From contig NC_081409.1 of NCBI RefSeq assembly GCF_030272615.1, positions 528,298,291-528,362,290 on the forward strand: a DNA stretch of 64,000 nucleotides, written 5' to 3'. Origin of the DNA: Cryptomeria japonica. Lineage: Eukaryota; Streptophyta; Pinopsida; Cupressales; Cupressaceae. The notes under the pieces are model-generated. The model saw only the letters and a program-made list of their open reading frames with translations. It had not been told where the DNA came from and made no database searches. Shown here piece after piece: positions 33,215-44,871 of the stretch; within the stretch, counting starts at the first letter, position 1; the number at the start of each line of letters is the position of its first letter. A program made the translations under genes and the position numbers.

Positions 33215-35143
33215 ATGCAACATATGCAGTCATTGTCAAGCCATAACAAAATGTTTTTTGTTGAAAGATATAGACCATTAATTTTTAATGGTATCCAAGG
33301 TTTCCCAAACCCTATTCCTACTAATGTTAGGGAGAATTTACAAAGTTTTAATGGGAAAGGATCAAAATCAGCACGTCAACACTTGTGGAGGTTTTCTGTT
33401 TTGATATGAGATTTTGAGATAAGTTAGGAAGATGTTTGCATGAAGCTTTTTGTTCAATATTTAAAAGAAAATTCTAGAGACTAGTTTTCATATCTGCCAG
33501 AGGGTTCTATCTCTTCATAAGATGAGTTGAGTGCATCTTTTTTGCAACAATTTGGTGAAAGGGTTAATCCCAGTTCAACTATAAAGGGATTCATGGCTAT
33601 TAAAATAATAGAGGATGAATTGCTCCCTGTTTTCAATCTCAAATTTGCAAGAACATTGGATGGCATTCTTAGAATTTATAGGTCAAATGATGCAGTATGT
33701 TTGGTTGTTTACTTAGTTGCATTTGATGAAGAAATGAGTTACTTAATAAGGGATAAGGATCCTCAAACCATGTACTAGGCTTATAGGATAGCAATGGATA
33801 TTGAGAACAATTTAAAATATGGAATCCCTCAGGGTTATTTCACTACAAGAGCTTGCTATCCAAAGATACCAAATATTGAAGAGAGGTGTGAGTCTAGAGT
33901 TGAAGATCAACATCAAAGCACCTACACTTTTGTTGACCATAGAAGACATGTTAAAACCTATGATTCAGATCAAAATGTGAGTGAAGAGAACTTGTCTTGG
34001 ACAGTGGTTATTCCTCATATTAATGAAGACGGGTTTAATGAAAATTAATATGATACAAAGATGGAAGTAATTTCAGTGGCTACACCAGGTGATAGAATTA
34101 CTACTCCTTTCAGTAAGGATGCCACACAAAGGGTCTATCTTCAATCTTATGATTCAGATGGATCTTATAGACTGTATCAAGAAGAATTGGAAGGTTGTAC
34201 ATCTGATGAAGATAATGATAAGATGCAAGGTTTTGGTGAGACAGATTCATTTTCTCATGGATTAGTTGTGTGTAATGATGAAACCTTAAACATTATTACA
34301 CTATTCTTTATTAATGATATTTATAAACCAAAGAATTTCATGGTATGTTCCAATGAAGAAAATATGATTCAACCTATGCTTATGCCATGTCAAGATATTC
34401 ATAGTGATGAATGTGAAGAGCTAGTACAAGTAGATATACTAGAAACAAATATTATAAGGAATAATATATTACCTATCCCATTACAAGAAAAAAATTATGC
34501 AGTGGATCAAATTGTTTCTGAATTCTCAAATCATGAAAACACATATGAACCAACAGGTGTGGTTGAAAAGGATAAAGGAAAGGGCCAGGGCAGTCATGAT
34601 GACTTTGTTGAAGCCTATGAGAGTTACAACATTGAATATTACGATGCTAAAAGTTTTTATAGCTCATATTATGATTACCTTATGCCTAATAAGGGTGAGT
34701 GTGAATTTGAGGTGGGCAGTAGTTTCAGTGAAGTTTTTAATACACTGTTTGATGAGGATGCAGATATAGATCGGCCTTTGCTCTACCTAAATATTTATGA
34801 GAAAGGTTTTCATATGATTTCCAATCCTTTGTATGAGGAGGAGGTTGAAAACCCAGAAATGGTGAAGATTGACCAAAATATGAATGTTGAATTAATGTCT
34901 TGTGATGAAGATAAATTTCCTTACATGACTGGTTATGATGGTAATGTTGAAGGTGTCTCTAACGCCTATGGGGATGGTATTTATAATAAGGAAGGGGCCA
35001 TCCAAGCTAGTCAAGGAATTTTATTTGTCTTTGTCAATACTAGTGTGCAAAATCCTAGGTCAAAACTTTTGGTTTCATATCAGTTGAGTGAATATTTGAT
35101 CAGAGAAGGCCTGGTTGATATCAAATGCAGGGATAGCCCATAG
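33215..35143 (+). pseudogene. gag: TE-B gag-type protein with acidic extension
   Basis: A single frame 2 spans 643 codons from ATG 33215 to TAG 35141-35143, broken only by stops: TGA 33407, TAG 33425, TAG 33482, TAA 33518, TAG 33776 and TAA 34046. The context SRD*FSYLPEG and MY*AYRIAMD suggests lost Trp or Gln codons. The 33360-33680 part has the layout of a retrotransposon gag core. The C-terminal 360 residues (34061 on) are acidic and Tyr-rich (SDEDNDKMQ, EAYESYNIEYYDAKSFYSSYYDY) with no protease or zinc finger. No frameshift is seen over 1.9 kb, unlike the pol genes nearby. The function of the extension is unknown. Confidence 0.75.
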
Positions 35144-35904
35144 TCTGTAAATATTTTTGTAGGTGGTCAACATGTATATGGTAATATATTCAACTCATAG
35201 ATTACATGTATGGATGAGAATCAAATTTTTGATAAGGAAAAACACTCGTGCTTCATTTTTTATGGCCTTGGGCCATCAGTCAAAGTTTGATTTCTTTAGA
35301 ATGCAATATAGGGTGTAGGGAAAGGAGGTTAACTCTGCAACCCAATGGACATGTACATGTGTTTTCATACTTGCGTTGGTATCAAGAAAAATAAATAAAG
35401 TTGAGGGTTGAAGCTTTGGTGAGTTAGAATGGAATAGAAAATAAGCTAATACCAAAATGATGAATTACAGATGAAGGTCATGAAACTTGTACAAGAAGCA
35501 ACTATAATGAGTTTTTAGATAAAGGTTTTGATCATGATATGGAGTGATAGGAAGGAAGACAAAGGAAGGCATGGTAAGTTCATGTCATCTTCTTACGCTC
35601 ATATCTGATACAAGACAAGAGGGGAGAGAATTTTCATTTCATATCCTCTCCAAGAAATGACAGATGTAGTCCTTGAACTGCCTATTCATGGACAGTTCTT
35701 GGAATTTTACTTTTTTTCTGAAGTATTTATATTCTATCAGTAGTAGATTAGGACTTGTACATATCAGAATAGGTTTCTTATTCTGTTTTGGGATACCCTG
35801 TCAAGGTAGCTTTCTTTTGGTCTGCTTTATAGCTGGTCTGCTCTACCCAAGATACTGGATCCTCATATCATCCTAGAGTGATGATCATCCCCAACTAGAG
35901 CCAC
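35144..35904 (+). other. TE-B 3' interior, no gene
   Basis: It contains no convincing frame. I cannot see a clean polypurine tract before the LTR at 35905; the flank reads caactagagccac. The tract may have decayed. Confidence 0.5.
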
Positions 35905-38900
35905 TGATAGTCCTGAAAATGACTATGTAAAAATGTACTGTTCTTGACATGATTTTGGTCATTCTAAATCACTGTTGCTCTCTGTTTTTTCCCTTAGGGT
36001 TTAGGGTTTTCAGATTTTTTATGTTCTCAAGTGAGCTTTTTGTTTTAAAAATTGAAACCTATTATAAACTCGCGTTACCTTTTTAATTTTAAGCATGAGG
36101 GTCAGTTCCATCATCAAAAGGGATCATGTTCTTTTTCTAGGTGTTATCTTCTACCAGCCTTTCTATGCCTTTTGTATTATGGTCGGGCCCCCCTTTTTAT
36201 GTATGATGGGTTTTCATTTTCCCTAAGTCTGAATTTGATATTTCGGCTTATATCTCCATGATTAAATACCGAGCAACTAAAGGTCCCATGAATTTGCACG
36301 TGTTTCAAATAGACGAAGATATTATGACCCAAGTGAAAAAGATGCTCGAAGGATAATGACAAGTAATGGGTGGACTTGTAAGCTGCACATAATGAATGAG
36401 TAGATTGAATGACTCTCGCAGTCCCATGATGAAAGATGTAGGGAGATTAAGGACCACAACATCACAAGATGATGCCACGTGTCCCACACAAGTTAAACTA
36501 GTCCAATAGTAGGGCAACTTACAAAGCGGATACTCAAGGATGATTTGGCAGTGCTTTGTCATGTTTTAATGGGCGCACTTGCTACATTAGAAAGTCAATA
36601 TCAGTATTGACTAATGGTAATTGTGCAATATTTCATGCTAGATAAATCAATGGTGGAATCAAAAAAATTTCAAAATGAGTGATTTAGACTATTTCATTGT
36701 TGTTCATGCAGGAAAGTAAAGGCAGAAGGAAATAGGCCTATCGACATGGAATAAACAGAGACAAGTCAAGACAAGTAGATGTCAAATGACTCTCAAAATG
36801 CCCATTTGAGAGGTATTTTGTTGGGTCAAATCATATTAGCAAGACAAAGCTGGCAATACCTAAGGTAGCAATATCTGCAAGTTTTCATTGCCACCATGGA
36901 AAGAAATCAAGATCCTCACAAAGATCAAATGGATAAGGATGATTTATGAGCTGGAAGCAAGGTGATCAAGGACCTTTCAACAAAATCATAGGATGCATAT
37001 TGTCAAAGATTCTCACAGTGAGGCAGAAAATCAAGAAATCAGGAGCAAAATCGTTCACATAAGATAAACTTGGTCATAACGCATTGAATTGGCAGTTTGA
37101 GTCTAACAATGTTCTTGATTCGATGGATTTGATTTTCAGAATCCATTTGGTAGTAGGATGAGTAGAAAAGCATTGGAATGATGATTTTTCCCATGCATGA
37201 ACACCACCAAGAGAGGTATTTCCATTATAAATGCGGTTGTGTGATGTCTTCAATTGGTAAAAAGAACATAGAATTCATTATCCTCTCAAAAGGTTTTAAA
37301 CAAGATGAAAATGATCTTTGAGCAGTATCGTGCTAGGAGTTACACTGATCTCTATGATACCAGATGGATTTCCTCTGGGAATGAGTATGCTTATAGTAAA
37401 TGGAGTCTTGGAAGTGGGGAGGATAGTCGATGGACGCTTGGAATTTATTTCTTTCCAGAACAAGCCCTGCATGGCACATCCTCTGCTTCCTCTCTGTCAC
37501 TCATTGGCAGAGAGTTAAAGAAGGAGCCTCATGAAGGAATGGGAGTAGAATATGGTTGGGAAAGAGTTGATAGCCAGTCATTTCTACAAGGACATGCAAG
37601 TTGCAAACCCTTCTCCTCCTTCTATGTTCCTCTACAAGCTTCTCTTTCCACTTTCTCTTATCCTGGGCATAAAGGCTTGAACTCATCTTTTAGTGGAGGG
37701 GATATTTTACTTCTTGCCGGGATCTAAAACCTCTTCAAGAAAGGGGAAATACTCTATAAAACATCAAGGTGCATCTCATGATCCATCTAGAAGCATCAAG
37801 GTTGATAGTGGCACTACTCAAAGGTTTTTATTTCTACCAAAATACAGTTGGGAATTTTGGTTCTACTTCATCATAACCACCAGCATGCATAGTCTTTTAG
37901 GAGACTGTGAGAAATATTTTGTAACAAAGTAACAAGTGATCTTATAAGCTTGTGACAGGTGTCTCCTCTGGTATGAAGCTTGTTGCTCCCTTGTTTCTAT
38001 AGAAGGGAAATCAGGGCCATAAGACAAGAGGTCAAGAAGTTTGGTCCAGAAGTTTGGATCCAAATCCTTGGTCATGTATTGTAGGTCTAGGTGAAATGAG
38101 TAGGCTATAATAGGAATTTGCAGAGCAAATAAAATGGGTTTTATATCTTAGTTTGTTGCAGGTTCTTGAAGGAGTTATATGTAATATAATTTGTAATAGA
38201 AAATAGCTTATGAAATGAATGAAAGTATTGTCCAAATTCATTTTCTCCAATGTATGACTCTGTTATGTTTTTGAATGAGTAAGATTGAGGGTTTTTCTTG
38301 TTCATTGCATTGTTGTGATGCATGTTTCTTATATCTTACGCTCTGACCTAAGGGGTCGGTTAAACTGCTTAGATATGATTTCTAGACTAATGGGGCTTAT
38401 ACAGGGATTCCAATAAGTATTTTGGGTTGGGATAGACAGATGAGATACATTGTAAGGTAGTGTTATCTTGAGATCTTTAGCTATTAGATTAAGGTTTATG
38501 TTGCAATTTTATCTTGCATTGTGTAATTTCAGCTCCCTAATGGATAAGACACTGATCACTGCTTACAGTCATTTTTATATAACATTTATTTACTTATAAC
38601 TCATCAAAAACTTTCTATAGCTTTGATAATATCCAAATCTCTTTTCATTTTATGTGTATGATGTTTTTTGTCAAAAAGTCATCTCACACTCCAAAGAAGG
38701 TTGAGGATCACTAAGAGCTAGCCACTTTGTAGCATTCTCCCTCTTTGTTTGAGCCCCATTTTAGGAGTGAGACCATCTAATTTGTTTTAATGTTGCCTAC
38801 AAGTGTGGTGTAGAGATTCTAGAAGCATTAAGGGAACACCCTCCCAGGTTTTGCAGAGCACGAAGTGTAAAAGGATAATAAAAAAATTCTTGTTACATTG

Positions 38901-39031
38901 TTGGTCGAAGTCCCTGAGTATCCTAAATGGTCTGGAGGTTGGCCTCTCCATGAATGATCCGAGGGCCTGACTTGGTTTTTATCCCTAGGGTAGTGCAAAA
39001 AACCTGCCAAGTGTGTTTTGGGGAACCAACA
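35905..39031 (+). repeat. TE-B 3' LTR (uninterrupted)
   Basis: A 3127-bp repeat of the split 5' LTR, starting TGATAGTCCT and ending GGAACCAACA. It shows the intact sequence where TE-A landed in the other copy (about 37595). Frames of 60-140 codons on both strands are not conserved with the other copy. Confidence 0.92.
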
Positions 39032-39036
39032 CCCCA
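39032..39036 (+). repeat. TE-B target site duplication, right copy (CCCCA)
   Basis: Partner of CCCCG at 3780-3784. Confidence 0.75.
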
Positions 39037-40146
39037 TTGGTCAAGAGATTTGTCAAAGCATGCATTGTCAAGGTAAATGGTTAGGCCTACATGAACAAGC
39101 CATTTTAGAACCCCTATCAAAGAAAATATTGATGGTCATGCCTTAGATACATAGCTCACTCTTAAGACATTGATACCCTTGCTAAATCCCACATCCATCC
39201 ATCTAAATCTAGAAATGCACATTCCTCATCCTTCACATCCATTTTGGGTCCTCATATCCTAAAATCGAACCCTTCATCCCTTCCATCCATCTTAGGTTCA
39301 TACATTCCTCCATTCGCTAGCTCTCCATCCACATATCCTACCATGGATCAAGATCAGAAAAGGCACACATGTCTGAGAACCTTCCCACCATCTACTTACA
39401 TCAACCCATCCAAAATACATTCATATCATCCCTATACATCCATAAATTGCATTCCCTTTGGAAGCAATTTGGATGCCAAGCATAATATCCATAATTCCAA
39501 CAATCCACGCGTATTTAAAGATAAACATATCCTATCTAATCGACATGTAAAAAGAACAAAGCATCATATGATCTAAAAATAAAATAAAAATAAAAAAAGT
39601 ATTTCAAAGACCACAAAAACCCATTTCAAAAAAGAAAAAAAATTCAAAATCCATATGGATTCCTAAATCCATTGTACAAGAAATGCATTCCAAGAAACTA
39701 CAAAATAAAGAAAAGTCAAAAACCATGTGGATTCCTAAGCGGCTCTTCAAAGCACAGTATCTTAAAGAGAAATCAAAGTTGGCATCCAAAATTGTCATGC
39801 CTCCTTCTAAATGCCATCCACCTTTCAAATACATTTTGGGTCCTTATATCCCACAATCCATATTCATTCCTCCTTAAAAATATCAAAATCTAAATTTCAG
39901 TTTTGCTCCATTAATCCACCACCCCTCAAGGTGTGTGCCAATGTTGATCTTGCCAGAATTTTCCTCTACTCCTGCACAAGTCTTTGAATTTCCCATCCAT
40001 TATCCAACACCTATTTTACACCCTTTCATTTTTCTTATCCAATCCTTTGCATAATTCTTTATCCCATTTCATCCAATCATCCATTTTATTATCCTATCAA
40101 CTTCTTTGAGAATACCTTCATAGCCATGGTCTATTACAACACATAT
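39037..40146 (+). pseudogene. Degraded coding remnant, right part
   Basis: It continues the frame of 1715-3784: LVKRFVKACIVKVNG then a TAG, AYMNKPF, TAG, and NPYQRKY. Beyond 39180 it is Pro/Ser/His rich (39244-39576, 110 open codons) and then low complexity, with A-rich runs at 39575-39650. No domain that I can name. Composition matches the left part, which supports one ancestral gene or retroelement frame. Confidence 0.45.
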
Positions 40147-43100
40147 TTCAAGGGTACTGTTGGGAATCATAAAATTTGAAGTATTTTGAGAGGCCCATTT
40201 CAAATATTTGCATCTGCACTTTGAGAATGGTACTTTACTCATCAACCAGAGTGGCCTAGTTTGAAGAAGAGTAAAATGAAGCCAGTTGATTATCAAAGGG
40301 TAAGGCTTGGGAAATGTGACCTACACCTTTCATTTGTCCTATATAGTGCTCAAAAACTTTCAGAATTCAAGGGGCAATTAAGGTGGTACCCAATTGGATC
40401 CAAAGGTGAACCAGAGGCTGACAAGTGGCGGGCCTAACATAGGGGGTGAGCGGCAAAGACCAATTCGATACCTCGCGACTTAAACCCAATCTCCAACTTG
40501 TTAGCATAAAATTTTAACACCCACAAGACTAGAGACCTCATGAGCAAACAGATCTGCAGATGATCCAATGGTGGTCTCTAGGTCGCAATGAGAAACCGCT
40601 AGTTGGCATATCCCTCGTGACCCCGTGACAAAGAAGATCTCCATTCTGATAGTGAGTCCAAGTCGTGCTGAGGTGGCATGATAGCGACCCCGAAGCCAAT
40701 CACAAGGTGCCACATGGTGAAATGTAGATGGAAAATGGACTAAAAATGAAAATTAATCATATGGTTCAGACTATAGTGGAAATTCAAAAAATTTAAATAA
40801 TGGATCTACATGAGTGATTAATTCGCTTAAGGGTTATTTTTTACCCAAATATGCAATTATTATATACCATTGGAAAGCTCTTGGAACAAGAAATTGATTC
40901 TTGTAGTCAAGTGCAACCCACAACAAATATTTTTGGGGTAGTTACCTCAAGATCTCAGAATTTATTTCTTAGTCAGGAAGATTAGATTCTCTGCAGGCCA
41001 AGTTGTGCGAAACAGTTAATGCTAAAAGATAGGGTAGTTGCCATAGTCAGAGAATGAGATCCAATTTTCTTCTCTGGGCCTTCGTATTCTATTTGTCTTC
41101 TCATTTTGTCGGGGTTCCATATTTTTGTGAGCGAGGCTCCATATTCTCGGTTTCCAATTTTGAGCTTTTTTCCAAATTTGTAATACAATGTCCCTTTTCA
41201 AGTAATAGAGTATCTTCTTGCTATAGATGTTTTCTATTGCAAGTCACATATATGTAAGGCGTATATATAGTTCATTGGATTGTCTCTAGGCCTTCTCTTA
41301 TTTTCAATGAATCCAGTCTTCAAGGGAGTTTGGGTTTGTCCTCTCAAAGTGGGAGTGTAATGAGTGTTCTTAGGTACTCTACAAGGAAGATTTTAAATTA
41401 TGTGAACAATCATTTTGGATTCAGGATAATGTTTGGATATGTATGATCCTCTGTTTGATTTTAGAATGTATTAATGTCAGGCATTAATATAGGGATATCT
41501 TTCTTAATAAATTGGATTTGCAATAGAAGTTTTCATTTGCAAATTGATGTATGACTCCATGCCCTTGGATAAGGAACTGGTCTTGCGGATTCTGGGGATT
41601 CTCAGATTTTAAAATCAAATATCCATTTACTTTTATGTTTGTAGGTTTAGTTTGTTCCACCTATCTCATGCTCCAATCTTGTTGAGATGTCAATGTAGAT
41701 TTAGCCCATCTACAGTAACCTCCTTGTTGTTGAACCTTGTGAGATATATCTACTTTTGTTGATGCCACATGTCTGTAACTGGTTGTATTTTATGCATCAA
41801 AGGGTGTCCCCCCTAGGTCTTGCAGAACCTGAAGTGTAGGAGGATCATTAGGATCCTATGTTATGTTGTCCAAGCCCTAAAGCATTTCATTGATTAAGAT
41901 TGGCTATATCATAGATAGTTTGCAGGTGAACTTGGGTTTCTCTTTTTGAGAACAATAGGTGGGAAAGGTGAAAAGTATAAAAGAGATACTTAGAGTATCC
42001 AAGTTTCAGATAAGTTATATTACTAACCCACCTACTGCTTCTTTGGATTGCTTTATCAACAACTACCGAAACTACAAGAAGAGGTGAAATATGTACAAGT
42101 AGTTTTGAAAGATGAATGCATGATAGGCCACTGCCACCACCATCTCAGCTGAGCTATCAACTGGAGTTGTATCTTGTACTTTATTTTTGAGGCACTATTC
42201 TTGTATGGTTCAAAATTCTTGTTGTTGGAGAACTGTTTTGGAAGTGGACATGGAGTGTCAGTTTAATAGCACTTAACATCAGTTCACAAGTAGCGACTTG
42301 CATGTTGACTGCAACTCCTTCCTTTTTGTAACCCTATTCTATAGGCATGATTCTTTCCTAGGATGTAGGGGAAAACTCTATAAATTGTAGGATTTGGGCC
42401 ATTTTGAGGGTCTACAAATTGATGATTTGAGGTCCATTTTTAGAGATTCTATTAGAGGTTTTTATGTAGATTTTTATGAGTTTAGAAGATTTTGTGATCC
42501 TCTTTGAAGTTTAATACAAAAAGTAGCTTGTGGATTGCCTGATCTACTTGTGTGTTCTATATGACTATGCTCTTTGTAATTTGGTAACTTCTATCATTTG
42601 AATCAACAAATAGTTATTTTGGATGCCTTATTATTTTATGAATCATATTGTGCATGCAAATGGTATATGAAGATTAAATTGATAGGGTGATTATTGGTTT
42701 GGTGATATTCATTTTCGTTGGTGTGTAAAGTTGTTTGACTTTATATATTTTCCAGAGTTCGTCATTTAAATGTCAATTTGGTGGTATTGATAATATTTGG
42801 ATTATGAAATTCTAGCTGTGTGGATCATTCAAGTGTTATTATATCAATTTCATTGTTATTTCCTTGTTTCCCTGATCTATCTTTTGCTGTTTATTTTTGA
42901 GAAAGTTGAAAATCGGAAAAAATACAAAAAAAAAAAGATAACCTAGAGTGTTTAGGTATCACTTGCATCCCTCCCTTGACAGGTAAAATCATATCAACTA
43001 CTAATCTACCCATCACCATCGAGACCCAACTATAGAGAACTTGGAGTGGTTAGTTTACCAAAACTTATTGCTTTTTAGGAGAGGTGGTGAGTGTTCACAT

Positions 43101-43278
43101 AAACTACTTGACTATTGGTAGGTGTGTCAAAAAACTCATCAACAGTTCTCCTAAAGAATTCAATGAGGCATAAATCCTCAACTTTTTGAGAGAGTTGGTT
43201 GCAAGGTTCGAGCTCCCGAAGACTATCATTTTTTAATAATTCTAGAGCTTTCTTAGGCTCTAGAATCTACTAGTTTGC
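40147..43278. other. LTR-like and unclassified sequence
   Basis: No gene on either strand. Two blocks match LTRs elsewhere in the window. The block 40642-40716 resembles the TE-C LTR at 46200-46275 (tagtgagtccaggtcgtgct). The block about 41790-41960 resembles the R/U5 end of TE-B (cttgcagaacctgaagtgta). A TATA-like gtatatatag occurs at 41260. An old LTR or several overlapping ones would explain this, but I cannot place ends. Confidence 0.45.
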
Positions 43279-43820
43279 AATGGATAATGGGATATTTCTC
43301 AAGACATCCTCTAACTACTATCTGTAGGGTAATGATCTAGCAGAATCAATAAACAAGAACCTAATTAGGTCAATCAAGAGGACAGGGTCCGAACACAAGG
43401 GAGAATGGAATAAACATCTAAGAAATGCACTGTAGGTTGATTGGGGTAATCCTAAGAAAATATTGGAAACTTAATTGTACGAATTAGTTTATGGGAAGGA
43501 ATTTGTGCTCCCCATTTTAATGGAGATTCTATCACTGTAGTTACTAAAATATTTAGAAATTGAAGAAAATAGAGCGATCGAGGTTCGGTTGGCAGAGTTG
43601 CTTGAACTTCAAGAACACAAAGAAAACTCTTGGAAATAAATTGATGCCCTACAAAAAATAGTAAAGAGGTGGTTCAACAAAAAGTCCTCCAACCCTAGTT
43701 TCAAATATGGGGATCTTCATGTGCTAAAATATGATGAACATGCGGCTAAACCAAGGCAGCATAAAATTTTGATTCTCTATGGGAAGGTCTATTCCACATT
43801 AGTTAGTGCAAGCAATAAAA
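43279..43820 (+). pseudogene. pol: Gypsy integrase C-terminal fragment
   Basis: The translated frame gives SSNYYL*GNDLAESINKNLIR (the stop stands for Gln or Pro-Gln in the family), which holds the third catalytic residue, Glu, then RNAL*VDWGNPKK, LYELVYGKEFVLPI and a Lys/Glu-rich helix. It ends with FKYGDLHVLKYDEHA, the start of the integrase tail domain. It resembles TE-C's integrase at 53070-53600 but is far more diverged. The upstream part of pol is absent, so this is a truncated older element. Confidence 0.8.
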
Positions 43821-44089
43821 TGTGTTTGAATTAGAAACAAAAGAACGTGAACCATTGGAGATCCCACTGAATGGGATCTATCTTAAGCCATTTCATTAAG
43901 TTAATGTATTAATTAGCCTTGTAAATAAGATATAAATTCATGTACAGCTGTGGCCTTTGAGTTTGAATTAGCAGTAAAAGAAATATTCCCCATAAATTTG
44001 ACACAACACAGTCAGATGCAAGCCAAAAGGGTCATTGTTTCATTTATAAAGATATAATATTTACATCTTACAATCCAAAATTAGCTCTT

Positions 44090-44866
44090 AAGCCTATGAG
44101 TGGAAGTAGTATAGTGTATGCAGAAAAAAAAGGGAAAATCCTAGTCTACTTCTTCTTTATCATCTTCACTAGAGGAGGACACGGGGGGAACAAGACGTAT
44201 TGGGATGAGAGATGGGAAGTCTACAAGGGCAGAAATAGGAGCATGCAGAGAAATGAGATTCTGAAAGCTTGTGTACTAGTGTAAGCTAGAAATTGGCTCC
44301 ACACCCATGAGTTGCATTAGAAAGTGGAAAACATTGGTAGACCTCTCACAATGTTTCTCCACATTAGTAGTATGAAAGCCTCCAAGAAAAGGAAGCCACA
44401 AAACCACTTTGTCGAGGTCATTATAGATCCTTAAATCAATTGTTGTGGGGATACCAAGGCCTATCACTGCAGAATGTACAATTTCATCTAGGGCATTGAG
44501 ATTAGGTGTTTCAGAAACACTTCTCTAGTGAGTAGAATTATTTTACCCATGTTCTCTCCCAGATCCAGTAGAGGGGCCACAAACCGGGAAGTGATTTTAG
44601 TATTTAATCTGTATCTATCCTCTTCGGCAATATAATTGTCACCCAAAATCCACTTAATGGCTACAATTCCTAAGGCATCCTTCAACTTGGTCATGTGTAT
44701 GAGCCTATTATTTTTAATCTCTCATAGGAAGGCCAATTATAGCTTGGAACTCACAAGTCTAATAAGAATATCGAGGAACATTTTTCCTCAGGAAAGAAAA
44801 TCTAGCAGAACTCTTAACTAACTTGGTGTCTACACTCATAAGATAGCATAGGTCAATTTCCTTGTT
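44090..44866 (-). pseudogene. Antisense coding remnant downstream of the integrase fragment
   Basis: On the minus strand, open stretches at 44694-44488 and 44467-44276 (ALGIVAIKWILGDNYIAEED; IGLGIPTTIDLRIYNDLDKV) join with stops and shifts. The reading continues across TE-C: NKEIDLCYLMSVDTKLV at 44866 is preceded by EFLGLAYKSIVCY on the far side (56409-56450). It sits after an integrase end and opposite to it, as the PMD gene does in TE-A, so it may be an antisense extra gene of an old Tat-like element. I do not recognise the family. Confidence 0.6.
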
Positions 44867-44871
44867 ATAAC
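44867..44871 (+). repeat. TE-C target site duplication, left copy (ATAAC)
   Basis: Perfect match with 56404-56408. Removing TE-C and one copy restores the antisense frame of the host remnant. Confidence 0.92.

Larger units (their letters stand above)
3785..39031 (+). mobile_element. TE-B: LARD-like LTR retrotransposon, interrupted by TE-A
   Basis: Two long direct repeats (3785-5490 joined to 31018-32431, and 35905-39031) start TGATAGTCCT and end GGAACCAACA, obeying the TG...CA rule. They flank a 3473-bp interior with a primer site at its left edge. Removing TE-A leaves about 9720 bp: LTRs of 3120 and 3127 bp. Five-base flanks CCCCG (3780-3784) and CCCCA (39032-39036) are a target duplication with one G/A change. 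The interior has a gag-type frame but no protease, RT or integrase, so the element would need another element's enzymes. Large LTRs with a short interior resemble plant LARD elements. The two LTRs differ by several percent, clearly more than those of TE-A nested inside. Confidence 0.88.

Noticed and set aside
37305-37727. A 140-codon frame in the TE-B 3' LTR
   Set aside because: The matching stretch in the 5' LTR (about 5190-5490 and 31018 on) has different stops and indels, and the frame shows no domain.
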